Source: Rhizobium sp. Root482 (GTDB taxonomy: Bacteria > Pseudomonadota > Alphaproteobacteria > Rhizobiales > Rhizobiaceae). Taken from it: a DNA stretch of 64,000 nt. The notes beneath the pieces were generated by a model that worked only from the letters and a program-made list of their open reading frames with translations, was not told the DNA's origin and searched no databases. Location: assembly GCF_001426565.1 (NCBI RefSeq), contig NZ_LMFA01000001.1:395287-459286 (forward strand), in the 5' to 3' direction. The translations under genes were made by a program, and so were the position numbers. This document shows positions 54,568-64,000 of this stretch, in pieces (within the stretch, counting starts at the first letter, position 1; each line of letters starts with the position of its first letter).

Positions 54568-56094
54568 TCAGTGCCCGGCGATGCAGGCGGCCATGACGGC
54601 GTCCTGATCGATATCGGGTGATGTGAATTCTTCCTTCAGCGTGCCTTCGCGCAGGACAAGGACACGATCGCAGACGAGCGGCAGTTCCTCGATCTCGCTG
54701 GAAACGAAGATGATGCTGCGGCCTTCGGCGGCAAGCTGGCGGATGATGGTGTAGATCTGGGCTTTCGCCTCGACATCGACGCCACGCGTCGGTTCGTCGA
54801 GCAGGAGGATCCGGCTGTCGGCGTGGACCCAGCGGCCGATGACCACCTTCTGCTGGTTGCCGCCCGAAAGCGTTCCGATCGGCGTATCGGTTTCTGCGGT
54901 CTTGATGTGCAGGCGCTGAACGATCCTGCGCGTTGCCTCCGCCATGCGGCTGGCCGAGAGAATGCCCTTGCTGCTGACCGCTGCGAAATCGGTGGCGACG
55001 ACATTCTCATCGACGCCGAGCAGGGGAACGATGCCCTCCTCCTTGCGGCTTTCCGGCGTATAGCCGAAGCCGGCAGCCAGCATGCCCTTGTATTTCGGCC
55101 GTCCCACCGGTTTTCCATCAACAGAAACAGTGCCGCGATCAAAGGGCCGGACACCCATGATCGATTGCAGGAGTTCGGTTCGGCCCGAACCGAGCAACCC
55201 GGCAATGCCCAGGACTTCGCCCTGGCGCAGCATGAAGGAGATCGACGAGAGTTTTGGCGCCAGCGCCAGGTCCGCCACATCCAGCACGACCGTTTCGCGT
55301 GTTTTCGTTTCAAGAGCAGCGGCCTGCGCCACGTCCGAACCCAGCATCAGCCGCACGATCTCGCGGGTATCGGCCCCGGCCACATCGACCGTGTCGATGA
55401 TCCGGCCATCGCGCATCACGGTTGCCGATTGTGAAATCCGCCGGATTTCGTTCATCCGGTGGCTGACATAGATGACCGCGATGCCCTCCCCCGCAATGCG
55501 CTGGACGGCGGTCATGACCTTTTCCGCCTCTGCGGCGGCGAGCGAGCTTGTGGGTTCGTCGAGGATGACGAGCTTCGGCTTGCCAATAAGGACGCGGGCA
55601 ATTTCGAGAAGCTGCCGCTCGGCGGGGCTGAGGCCCGCGACGAGACGGGACGACGGAAGATCGAGGCCAAGGCGCTTCATCGCCTCTTCCGCCTGCGCTT
55701 CCATCTCGGAATAGCTGAGGATACCGGCCTTGCGCGGCCAGCGCCCGAGAAAGAGATTTTCCGCCAGCGTCATTCCAGGCACCAGGGAAAGCTCCTGATA
55801 GACCACGCGCACACCCTTCGAGAAAGATTCTTGCGCGCGGGCCGAGCCCGTCTGGGTCAGTTCTTCGCCGTTGATGCGCACCGTGCCTGAATCGGGGACT
55901 TCCGCCCCCGTCAGCATCCGGATCAGCGTCGATTTGCCGGCTCCGTTCTTGCCCAGCAGCGCACGGACCTCGCCGGCGGCAACATCGAAGCTGGCATCAT
56001 CGAGCGCCAGCACGCCCGGGTAGCGTTTCGTGCAACCCTCGATCGAGGCGATAATGGTACGAGCGGAGCTTTGGCGGGCTGCGGAATTGATCAT
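54568..56094 (-). CDS. Sugar ABC transporter double ATPase (RbsA/MglA type)
   Basis: 508 residues with two ATPase halves. The first has Walker A GKNGAGKST and Walker B LVILDEPTSSL; the second has the degenerate GLLGSGRTEL and signature LSGGNQQKVVIGRWV, as in all RbsA-type proteins. Lies 126 bases after the binding-protein stop. Confidence 0.95.
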   Translation of the reverse strand: MINSAARQSSARTIIASIEGCTKRYPGVLALDDASFDVAAGEVRALLGKNGAGKSTLIRMLTGAEVPDSGTVRINGEELTQTGSARAQESFSKGVRVVYQELSLVPGMTLAENLFLGRWPRKAGILSYSEMEAQAEEAMKRLGLDLPSSRLVAGLSPAERQLLEIARVLIGKPKLVILDEPTSSLAAAEAEKVMTAVQRIAGEGIAVIYVSHRMNEIRRISQSATVMRDGRIIDTVDVAGADTREIVRLMLGSDVAQAAALETKTRETVVLDVADLALAPKLSSISFMLRQGEVLGIAGLLGSGRTELLQSIMGVRPFDRGTVSVDGKPVGRPKYKGMLAAGFGYTPESRKEEGIVPLLGVDENVVATDFAAVSSKGILSASRMAEATRRIVQRLHIKTAETDTPIGTLSGGNQQKVVIGRWVHADSRILLLDEPTRGVDVEAKAQIYTIIRQLAAEGRSIIFVSSEIEELPLVCDRVLVLREGTLKEEFTSPDIDQDAVMAACIAGH

Positions 56095-56220
56095 GGCTAA
56101 ACCAGTTCAGAGTGTGTTGCGCCATCGCTATCATGGCGTGGCCCGGCCGGGCAGACGGATATGTCTGCCCGGCCGGTCAGGTCAAGTGCACGTCCCCTTA
56201 GGTCAGTGCGGCTTGGGAGA

Positions 56221-57204
56221 TCACGGAATACCGTCGGAATGGGCTTCGAGCCAGGCCTTGCCGGATTCGGCCGTATTGTAGAGATCGATTTCGTAGGGCA
56301 CCTTGATGTCGGCCGGCGCCTGTCCGTCGATCGACTTGATCGCCTGCGCCAGGGCCAGCTTGCCAAGCCCTTGGCCGGAGATATCGACGACCGCCTTGAT
56401 GACCGTGAAATCTACCAATTCCTGAGCGATTTCCGTTGTCATATCGCCACCGAAGACGACAGTCTTGCCGACACGGCCCTGGCTTTTGACGGCACGGGCA
56501 GCACCCAGCGTCGCGCCACCGGCTTCACCGAAGAAAGCGTCGAGATCGGGATTGGACGACAGCATCGTACTGGCGACGGAAACCGCCTTGTCGAGCGTTG
56601 CGCCTTCCTGGTTGGCGACGATCTGCGCACCCGGCACCCTGGCCATCAAGGCTTCTTCAAAGCCCTTGCGGCGCGTAACGCAGACTTCGACGAATTCGCA
56701 GTTGAGAACGGCAATCTTCGGCGCGTCCTTCTTTTCGGCCAGGAAATATTCGGCAGCGGCATCGCCCAGCTTGTGGCCAAAATCATAGGGATCGCCAATG
56801 GCATAGGCCGAGACGAATTCCTTCATGTCCTTCTCGCCGAGGCAGGTATTGTAGCAAACGACCGGAATGCCGGCGTCATGCGCGCGCTGGATGGCGCGGT
56901 AAGAGCCATCGGCCGAAACCGGCGAGACGATGATGGCCTGCACGCCGGCGGAGATCAGCGAGTCGATGAAGGAGGATTCCTTGCTGACGTCGCCCTGCGC
57001 GTTGGTTTCGATGATCTCGAGCTTGCGCCCGGCATCGGTTGCGCCGGTCTGGATGCCCTTGCGAACACCGGCATAGAAGCCCTGTGCATCCATGTAGATC
57101 GCACCGATCTTGAGGTCTTTGTCCTGAGCCGAGGCGAACCCCGTAGCCGCACCAAAGGCCAACATCGTCATTGCCGTCAAAGCGGCGGTTGTCTTGAGCT
57201 TCAT
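56221..57204 (-). CDS. Sugar ABC transporter periplasmic binding protein (RbsB type)
   Basis: 327 residues, signal peptide ending ASAQD, Peripla_BP_4 fold (LKIGAIYMDAQGFYAGVRKGIQ, AIIVSPVSADG). First gene of the sugar operon, transcribed from the AT-rich intergenic region. The ligand is not evident; galactose, galactonate or a related sugar acid would match dgoD. Confidence 0.94.
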   Translation of the reverse strand: MKLKTTAALTAMTMLAFGAATGFASAQDKDLKIGAIYMDAQGFYAGVRKGIQTGATDAGRKLEIIETNAQGDVSKESSFIDSLISAGVQAIIVSPVSADGSYRAIQRAHDAGIPVVCYNTCLGEKDMKEFVSAYAIGDPYDFGHKLGDAAAEYFLAEKKDAPKIAVLNCEFVEVCVTRRKGFEEALMARVPGAQIVANQEGATLDKAVSVASTMLSSNPDLDAFFGEAGGATLGAARAVKSQGRVGKTVVFGGDMTTEIAQELVDFTVIKAVVDISGQGLGKLALAQAIKSIDGQAPADIKVPYEIDLYNTAESGKAWLEAHSDGIP

Positions 57205-57582
57205 ATGCTCCTCCCATTCGAATTCTTCGCGACGCGAGCAAAACCCGCGAACGCGCCTTCACCTCCGGCGCGACACCCTCAGGATAGGGTTCATCATATT
57301 ATTGTCAATATAAATACGATGTATTTTTTGAGAATGTCCAACCAGGGCCGCGAGCTAAATCGCATGTCGGTTTTTCTCTTTTTAAAAATGTAAAATATCT
57401 CATATTTTACAGTGACTTGAATAAAGCACTTTACAGATTTAAATTTGAAACAACTGAAAAAACCGGCCTTGTATAAATACTATTTATCCGGCATTTCGCA
57501 TCACGAAAATTGACAACCATGCAAATCCCGGTCAAAGCTGGCAGGATGTTGCAGCCGGGCGGGTGGTATGCTGGAGGACCGA
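57205..57582. promoter_or_regulatory. AT-rich divergent control region with three palindromes
   Basis: 378 bases between the sugar-binding-protein and gntR genes, far more AT-rich than its surroundings. Palindromes: AAATAC-GAT-GTATTT at 57312-57326, GTAAAATAT-CTC-ATATTTTAC at 57390-57410 (9-bp perfect arms) and ATAAATA-C-TATTTAT at 57473-57487. Nothing coding. It must hold both promoters and most likely the GntR operators. Confidence 0.65.
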
Positions 57583-58344
57583 ATGACAGTTGCGAGAACG
57601 GCAGGAATGGTGTCCGCCAATGGCTTTCCGATCGCGGAAAGTGGCAAGCGAAGCGTTCGCGAGGCATTGTTGCAACAACTTGTGGACCTGATTATCTCCG
57701 GGGAAATGCCGGAAGGGTCCGTCCTGCCGAACGAGGCCGACCTGACCGAAAAATTCGGCGTGAGCCGGACGACGTTGCGTGAGGCCATGCAATATCTGTC
57801 CGCCCTCGGGATCGTTCGCTCACGCACACGCGCCGGAACGACGATCCTTCCGAAGGAAAACTGGAACTACCTCGACCCGATTATTCTCGACGCGATGCTG
57901 AAGTTTGGTGCCGACGAGCGATTCTACATATCGCTGATCGACGCGCGACAATTGCTGGAACCCGCGGCGGCGGCGCAAGCGGCGGCAAACGCCACCGCCC
58001 GGCAGCTGTTCCAGATTTCCAAAGCGTTCGAGGAAATGGTCGAGGCAAATGCGCGCGACACCGAGGGATGGAGCCGCGCAGATCTGGACTTTCACACCGC
58101 GATCATCAACGCGAGCGGAAACTGGGTTTACCAGCAATTCGCAACCGCCATACGCGCCGCGTTGCTCGCCAGCTTTCGCCTGACGAATCGTGCGAGCCAA
58201 TCCCATGAACAGGCCATCAGCAAGCATCACGATGTGCTGGAGGCAATCAGAATGCGCCAGCCGGAGAGTGCTAGCCAGGCAATGGAAGAGCTTATCGGTG
58301 TTGCACGACACGAGATTGCAGACGCCTTGCGCAATCGCTCGTGA
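57583..58344 (+). CDS. GntR-family regulator, FadR subfamily (DgoR-like)
   Basis: 253 residues. Winged helix of GntR type ([48 protein letters not shown]) followed by an all-helical FCD domain with Asp/His metal-ligand residues ([17 protein letters not shown]). ATG 57583 has GGAGG five bases upstream and is preferred over ATG 57568. Divergent from the sugar importer operon carrying dgoD, so most likely its repressor, as DgoR is. Confidence 0.92.
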   Translation: MTVARTAGMVSANGFPIAESGKRSVREALLQQLVDLIISGEMPEGSVLPNEADLTEKFGVSRTTLREAMQYLSALGIVRSRTRAGTTILPKENWNYLDPIILDAMLKFGADERFYISLIDARQLLEPAAAAQAAANATARQLFQISKAFEEMVEANARDTEGWSRADLDFHTAIINASGNWVYQQFATAIRAALLASFRLTNRASQSHEQAISKHHDVLEAIRMRQPESASQAMEELIGVARHEIADALRNRS

Positions 58345-58652
58345 GCCTCCTGAACCGCCCGAATTGCTTATCATTTCATTACGAAAGCCTGACGTCGCCG
58401 GCTGCGAAGGTCTTGAGAGGGCGTGAACGACGATCAGGCGACCCCTTGCCGCAACGTACGCGGTAGCCTGTTCCGGAGGAGGCAGCAGTCTCTGGATGGA
58501 AGTGTCACGCACAACCACGCCGTTTCCTCGGGCGACCAGGTCCGGAACGAGTTGCCGATCAGGTCGCACAGCCGGAAAAAGTTTCCGAGACAGCCCTTAC
58601 GCCGCTCGCCATCAGCCAGCGCCGTAATCCACTGCCGCCTGCTAAAACCCAT
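58345..58652. other. 308-base gap without a recognised gene
   Basis: Between gntR (+) and the tiny membrane protein (-). A 72-codon minus-strand ORF (58434-58652) begins directly after the stop of the tiny gene, rich in Cys and Trp and without its own ribosome-binding site; I do not trust it. No repeat, terminator or RNA gene is apparent. Confidence 0.3.
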
Positions 58653-58754
58653 CTAGGCTTCGTGCTGGCTGAACATGCTGACGGCGATCAGCAGCAGGAT
58701 GGCACCGATGATTAGTGCGTCGAAAATGGCGAAATGATAGAAGAAGCTTGGCAT
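58653..58754 (-). CDS. Tiny single-span membrane protein (33 aa)
   Basis: A 33-residue protein starting MPSFFYHF with a single strongly hydrophobic segment (ALIIGAILLLIAVSMF) and a short polar tail. A full AGGAGG site stands 8 bases before the ATG, the main reason to call it a gene. It lies on the same strand as ilvC but beyond the ilvC terminator, so it needs its own promoter. Function unknown; too short for usual gene finders. Confidence 0.6.
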   Translation of the reverse strand: MPSFFYHFAIFDALIIGAILLLIAVSMFSQHEA

Positions 58755-58825
58755 CGCAGTATCCTCCTGACAGACAGAATACTCCAAAACCACGAAAGTT
58801 CCAAATTTCGCTGGCAGAAAGACAT

Positions 58826-58852
58826 GAAAAAGCCGGGGTTTTTCTCCCCGGC
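58826..58852 (-). terminator. Intrinsic terminator of ilvC
   Basis: GCCGGGG and CCCCGGC make a perfect 7-bp stem with a 7-base loop; on the minus strand it is followed by TTTTTCATG. It lies 48 bases after the ilvC stop. Confidence 0.85.
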
Positions 58853-58899
58853 CTCAGTATTTCGCTAATGCAAACTGCTAAAGTTGCAATGCAGCAAGC

Positions 58900-59967
<1,068 letters not shown>

Positions 59968-60618
59968 TCAGGGCTGTGCCGAACCCTTTTCGCGGCCATG
60001 AAGGCGAAGGAAAGCGGCAACCGCCCGCTCCGCCCTGTGGCCGAAATCTCTTGCCATCCGGCCGCTGTCCTCGCCGAGCAGCATGCGCAGATGCAGGTCG
60101 GAAACGATCAGGCCGTAGAGCGCGTCATAGGCTTCCTCGCCGTCGTCGAAGGAAAGCAGCCCGGCGCGCCGTCCTGCGTCCAGAAGCACCCCTGCCCGCT
60201 TGCCGATCTGGCGGCGGCCGCGCTCCTGCAGCATCAAGCCGAGCTTCGAGCCCTCGCGGCTCGCCTGCCCGATCGCCAGCCGGTTCAAGGCCAGCGAGAC
60301 CTCGCCGGCCAGAACCTCCAGAAGGTCGCGCGCAAACAGCACCAGATGCTCGCGCAGCCCCCTGGCCGTCAGCATATCCGCGGCATCATCGAAGGTGCGC
60401 ACCTTGCTCGCCTGGAAACCGATCATCGCCGACAGCAGGCCGTCGCGGTCACCGAACCATTTGTACAGGCTTTCCTTCGAGCAATTGGCCGCCCGCGCCA
60501 CGCCCGCCGTCGTCAGCGCCCGCTCGCCGCCATCGACCAGCAGCCGCAGGGCACTGTCGAGCACCGCGCTCTGGCGCTCGGAATAGGCCGGCTGTTGGGA
60601 GTGGACGGCGGATTGCAT
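59968..60618 (-). CDS. TetR-family repressor
   Basis: 216 residues. HTH at the N-terminus (LTTAGVARAANCSKESLYKWFGDRDGLLSAMIG) and a helical C-terminal ligand domain similar to AefR-like TetR_C. A perfect palindrome lies just before its start (60633-60646) and implies autorepression. It is upstream of ilvC on the same strand; partner genes are unknown. Confidence 0.9.
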   Translation of the reverse strand: MQSAVHSQQPAYSERQSAVLDSALRLLVDGGERALTTAGVARAANCSKESLYKWFGDRDGLLSAMIGFQASKVRTFDDAADMLTARGLREHLVLFARDLLEVLAGEVSLALNRLAIGQASREGSKLGLMLQERGRRQIGKRAGVLLDAGRRAGLLSFDDGEEAYDALYGLIVSDLHLRMLLGEDSGRMARDFGHRAERAVAAFLRLHGREKGSAQP

Positions 60619-60632
60619 CAGGTCTCCAGTCA

Positions 60633-60646
60633 GTACCGTACGGTAC
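60633..60646. promoter_or_regulatory. TetR operator palindrome
   Basis: GTACCGTACGGTAC is a perfect 14-base palindrome centred 21 bases upstream of the tetR start; an overlapping ACGGTACGGTT repeat extends it to 60650. The pattern is that of a typical TetR operator. Confidence 0.65.
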
Positions 60647-60885
60647 GGTTCGCAATTCTATGCCGCAGTCCGCCGAATGGGTCAAGCCTGTCGAAGCGAT
60701 TGGGCGATGAAAATTTCAGGCCGTCGAAGGCAAGCGGCCGGAACAGGAAAAACCATTGTCCCAATCCTGACCCGCGCTGGGCAACAAGCCCTAAAATGGC
60801 AGCGATCACCGCCTTTGCCTCGGTTTCGCTCGGCAACCGCCTCGGCTAGTGTCGATCCGCCTCGCAGGCCAATTTCGGAGTTTTC

Positions 60886-61332
60886 ATGTACCGCAGAACC
60901 GCCGGACTTTTTCTTTTCACCACGCTCATCCTGGCCACCCTTCCCGCCGCCGCCCAATCCGACGACACGGTCCGTGACCGGATCGAAGCGCTGCACGGCA
61001 ATGCCGAGGGCTTTGCCGAACCATTCCGGCGCCTCGCCGATGCCATGCGCGACGGCGACGCGGTCAGGATCGCCGAACTCTGCGACTATCCGCTGCGGGT
61101 GAACGCCAATGGCGAAAGCTATGATGTCCAGACAGCCGAAGATTTTGTCAACAATTTCGATGCACTGCTGATGCAGGAAACCCGAGACGCGATAGCGGCC
61201 CAGTCCTATGGCGCGCTCTTCGTCAACAGCGACGGCGTCATGCTGGCCGATGGCGCCGTGTGGATGAGCGCCGTCTGCGATGACGACGATTGCAGCACAT
61301 CCCATTGGGCCGTCATCGGCATCAACAACTGA
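60886..61332 (+). CDS. Secreted hypothetical protein, NTF2/SnoaL-like
   Basis: 148 residues with a signal peptide (LFLFTTLILATLPAAAQ). The mature part (FRRLADAMRDGDAVRIAELCDYPLRVN, SDGVMLADGAVWMSA) looks like a small NTF2-type fold, as in many periplasmic proteins of unknown role. Four Cys-type residues near the end (VCDDDDC) may pair. 17 bases upstream of the next secreted protein. Confidence 0.75.
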   Translation: MYRRTAGLFLFTTLILATLPAAAQSDDTVRDRIEALHGNAEGFAEPFRRLADAMRDGDAVRIAELCDYPLRVNANGESYDVQTAEDFVNNFDALLMQETRDAIAAQSYGALFVNSDGVMLADGAVWMSAVCDDDDCSTSHWAVIGINN

Positions 61333-61349
61333 GAAACGAGAGGAACGCC

Positions 61350-61652
61350 ATGCGCATTCAACTTATCGCCGCCGCCTTCCTCGCTTCCGCCGCACCAGTC
61401 GCTCTTGCGGCGGACCAGCCCGTCTATGCCGGGACCTGGGATTGCGAGGTCTCGACCTTCATCTTCACCGACAACACCTATGACAGCGGCGAAGGGCCGA
61501 TGCCGGTCGAAAAAGTCGAGAAGGAAGGCGAAAACTATATCCTGACGCTCGACGGCGACTACCAGATCGGCCTGTCGAGCGTCACCGACACCTCGATGCA
61601 ATGGCTTTCGATGGCGAGCGGCGACATGTTCGAGTGCAAGCGCGTCGAATAG
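61350..61652 (+). CDS. Small secreted hypothetical protein
   Basis: 100 residues. Signal peptide IQLIAAAFLASAAPVALA, then a small beta-rich domain (GTWDCEVSTFIFTDNTY ... FECKRVE) with two Cys that could form one disulfide. ATG 61350 with AGAGGAA upstream. It ends at the base next to the convergent ndh stop (61653). Confidence 0.75.
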   Translation: MRIQLIAAAFLASAAPVALAADQPVYAGTWDCEVSTFIFTDNTYDSGEGPMPVEKVEKEGENYILTLDGDYQIGLSSVTDTSMQWLSMASGDMFECKRVE

Positions 61653-62954
61653 TCAGGGAGCACCTTTTGGCGGCGTCACCGGTCCGTCCTCCTCGGCGAT
61701 CTCCTTCTGGGTGATCAGCCGCGCGCTGTGCTGGCCGCTCAGATAGATCCACAGCCAGCTCCAGGCGACGGCAAAGCGGCTGCGCGTGCCGATGAGAAAA
61801 TAGATATGGGCGATGCCCCATATCCACCAGGCGAGCGTGCCCTTCACCTTGAAACGCCCGAAATCCATGATGGCCGAGCGCTTGCCGATCGTTGCCAGGC
61901 TGCCCTGGTGGCGATAACGGAAGGAACCCGGCTCGGCCCGGCCATCCAGCCTGGCGCGGATGACGCGCGCAACATAGGCGCCCTGCTGCTTTGCCGCCGG
62001 CGCGATGCCCGGCACCGGCGTGCCGTCTTCGCGCAGGAGCGACGCCGTATCGCCAATGACGAAAACATCCGGATGACCGGGTGCCGTCAAGTTTTTTTCG
62101 ACGATCGCCCGGCCGGCGCGGTCGGCTTCGATGCCGAGCCACTGCGCGGCGGGCGATGCCTGAACGCCGGCCGCCCAGACCAGTGTGCGGCTTGCCACCA
62201 CCTCGTCGCCCATCGCAAGGCCGGTCTCCGTGCAGGATGTGACGCGCTGGCCGGTGCGCACCTCGACGCCGCATTTCTCGAGCGCGCGATGCGCATAGGC
62301 CGAAAGCTCCTCGGAAAATCCGGCAAGCACGCGCGGCCCGGCCTCGATCAGGATCACCCGCGCCGCGCGCGTATCGATGCGGCGAAACTCCTTCGGCAGA
62401 GTGGAATGGGCAAGCTCGGCGATGATGCCGGCCAGTTCCACGCCGGTCGGGCCTGCGCCGATGACGACGAATGTCAAAAGCGCGTCGCGCACCGCCGGAT
62501 CGGTCTCGATCTCCGCCCGCTCGAAGGCAGACAGCAGACGCCTGCGGATGGTGGTGGCATCCTCCAGTGTCTTCAGGCCGGGCGCCACCCGCGCCCATTC
62601 GTCATGGCCGAAATAGGTGTGGGTAGCACCGGTCGCCAATACCAGCATGTCGTAGCCAATGCTTGCGCCATCCGTCAGTCGCACGGTTTTGGCACCGGTA
62701 TCGACGCCCTCGACCTCCGCCAGAATCGTCGTCACCTCCCGCCGATCCCGAAAAAGCCTCCGGATCGGCCAGGCGATCTCCGAGGTGGCCAGAAGCGTGG
62801 TGGCAACCTGGTAGAGCAGCGGCTGGAAAAGATGATGATTGCGCCGATCGACGAGGGTGATGTCCAGGGACGCGCCCTCCAGATCGCTCGCAACCTGCAG
62901 CCCGCCGAAGCCACCTCCGACGATAACCAGATGTGGACGCTGTGATGAACTCAT
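61653..62954 (-). CDS. ndh: NADH dehydrogenase type II (NDH-2)
   Basis: 433 residues of the FAD-dependent pyridine nucleotide reductase family. FAD site VIVGGGFGGLQVASDL and NADH site FVVIGAGPTGVELAG are visible, as is the C-terminal amphipathic region (FAVAWSWLWIYLSGQHSARLI). It transfers electrons from NADH to quinone without proton pumping. ATG 62954 preceded by AGGAC. Confidence 0.94.
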   Translation of the reverse strand: MSSSQRPHLVIVGGGFGGLQVASDLEGASLDITLVDRRNHHLFQPLLYQVATTLLATSEIAWPIRRLFRDRREVTTILAEVEGVDTGAKTVRLTDGASIGYDMLVLATGATHTYFGHDEWARVAPGLKTLEDATTIRRRLLSAFERAEIETDPAVRDALLTFVVIGAGPTGVELAGIIAELAHSTLPKEFRRIDTRAARVILIEAGPRVLAGFSEELSAYAHRALEKCGVEVRTGQRVTSCTETGLAMGDEVVASRTLVWAAGVQASPAAQWLGIEADRAGRAIVEKNLTAPGHPDVFVIGDTASLLREDGTPVPGIAPAAKQQGAYVARVIRARLDGRAEPGSFRYRHQGSLATIGKRSAIMDFGRFKVKGTLAWWIWGIAHIYFLIGTRSRFAVAWSWLWIYLSGQHSARLITQKEIAEEDGPVTPPKGAP

Positions 62955-63215
62955 TGTCCTGGTCTCCACTTTCAGCCATCTGCCATGAGAACATTAACGT
63001 CTCCGCGGCTTTTGAACAGGCTCGGCATTTCGGCTGGCAATATCAATCAGCCACTGTCCATCGACGGCATCGACGCTCCCGCACGGGAGACAATACCAAC
63101 CCTCGGCATGAGGTTCCGCCTCGCGCGGTTCATAAAGCAATCGCTGAAATCCGCCTTCAACCACGGAACCATAGGGAGATATCGAGGTTCTAGGGGATCA
63201 TTGCAGGAGGTTCCG

Positions 63216-64000
63216 TTGCGTAGCCAATCCCTCGACCTGTTGAAATCCTTCGTCCATACCCCCTCTCCCAGCGGCCGCGAGATAGAACTCGCACGGCTCT
63301 ACCGCCAATACCTGTCTCCCCTCGCCGATCGCGTGACCCATGACGTCATGGGAAATGTCACGGCCATTCTCAATCCGGATGCGCCCATGCGGATCATGCT
63401 CGCCGGGCATATGGACGAGATCGGCTTCATGGTTCACTACATCAGCAGCGACGGCTTCCTTCACATCAGCTCGATCGGAGGCAATGACAGCGTCATCGCC
63501 GACGGACAGCGCGTCTGGGTCCACGGCCGTGAACGCATCGCCGGTGTCGTCGGCGGCAAGGCCATGCATCTGAAGTCGCCTGAAGAGCAGAAACAGAGAC
63601 CTCTTCTCAAAGAGCTGTGGGTTGATGTCGGCGCCGCCTCGAAAGACGAACTGGCCGAACTCGTGACGATCGGAGACACCGTCACCATACAGACCGAATT
63701 CCAGCCGCTTCGGCAAAATCGGGCAACGGCGCGTGCCTTCGACAACAAGGTGGGCGTGTTCGTCGTCGCGGAAGCTTTGAGGTTGATAAAGGAAGGCGGA
63801 AGCCTGCACCCGCAGGTTGGCATCTGGAGCGTGGCAACCGTTCAGGAAGAAATAGGCTCACGTGGCGCAGAGACGGCCGCTTTCGACATCGACCCACAGG
63901 TGGCGTTGGCGGTCGATATGGGCCAGGCTCTCGACTATCCCAAGCTCATCACGGCGGATCAAGGCGAATTCTATCTCGGCCGGGGCCCGGGAGTCCCGCG
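63216..64000 (+). CDS. M42-family aminopeptidase/glucanase (3' end outside window)
   Basis: A frame open to the right edge, about 261 residues seen. Metal motifs are GHMDEIGF, AFDNKVG (with the bridging Asp) and the catalytic Glu pair VQEEIGSRGA; VDMGQALDYP follows. Start TTG 63216 with CAGGAGG 5 bases before it is preferred. These cobalt or zinc aminopeptidases form tetrahedral dodecamers and trim peptides. Complete members have about 340-360 residues. Confidence 0.9.
   Translation, partial: MRSQSLDLLKSFVHTPSPSGREIELARLYRQYLSPLADRVTHDVMGNVTAILNPDAPMRIMLAGHMDEIGFMVHYISSDGFLHISSIGGNDSVIADGQRVWVHGRERIAGVVGGKAMHLKSPEEQKQRPLLKELWVDVGAASKDELAELVTIGDTVTIQTEFQPLRQNRATARAFDNKVGVFVVAEALRLIKEGGSLHPQVGIWSVATVQEEIGSRGAETAAFDIDPQVALAVDMGQALDYPKLITADQGEFYLGRGPGVP

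Overview
The window is high-GC DNA with tightly packed catabolic operons, many ABC importers and paired transcription regulators. It looks like an alphaproteobacterium of the Rhizobiales, probably Rhizobiaceae (Rhizobium/Agrobacterium/Ensifer/Shinella type). The soxBDAG sarcosine oxidase operon, the NasS-NasT nitrate regulators, the sigma-54 promoter and the betaine-type importers all fit this. I see no insertion sequence, phage gene, tRNA, rRNA or CRISPR array. The right end (ilvC, tetR, ndh, M42 peptidase) reads like ordinary chromosome.

Layout. 1-5529 (+): a cluster with an aldehyde dehydrogenase cut by the window edge, a divergent DapB, a canonical-looking DapA, one permease and one ATPase of a polar amino acid importer, and a saccharopine-dehydrogenase-like enzyme. 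5606-14826 (-): nitrate assimilation, read as nasT-nasS, then a sigma-54 promoter and an ANTAR-type leader with a terminator, then nitrate transporter, nirB, nirD, nitrate reductase and a small membrane protein. 14970-21042: a GATase1/AraC regulator divergent from soxBDAG. 21039-33443 (-): a long convergent unit with an MttB-family methyltransferase, a second GATase1/AraC regulator, a DddP-like M24 enzyme, an isochorismatase-fold hydrolase, an OpuC-type importer with two similar binding proteins, an enolase-superfamily enzyme, an Ldh2-family enzyme and an esterase-like hydrolase. 33670-37199 (+): a LysR regulator and a dimethylglycine/sarcosine-dehydrogenase-like flavoprotein.

37262-40217: an OmpA-type lipoprotein, an L,D-transpeptidase and an ArsR-MFS divergon with two clear inverted repeats. 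40338-48886: a peptide/glutathione-type importer with a fused double ATPase, a creatininase-family protein and a PatB-type C-S lyase, with a divergent LysR. 48969-58344: a sugar importer with aldose epimerase, GMC oxidoreductase, galactonate dehydratase and SDR, controlled by a divergent GntR across an AT-rich region with three palindromes. 58653-64000: ilvC with its terminator, a tiny membrane protein, tetR, two small secreted proteins, NDH-2 and a partial M42 peptidase.

How it works together: 14970-37199 looks like an N-methylated amine (betaine) utilisation island. An importer takes up a quaternary or cyclic ammonium compound, poorly understood enzymes process it, MttB and the DMGDH-like enzyme remove methyl groups, and sarcosine oxidase finishes to glycine. 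The substrate is not determined. Three enzymes of the 21039-33443 unit keep their family fold but lack residues normally needed for the textbook reaction, which makes this unit the best candidate for undescribed chemistry.
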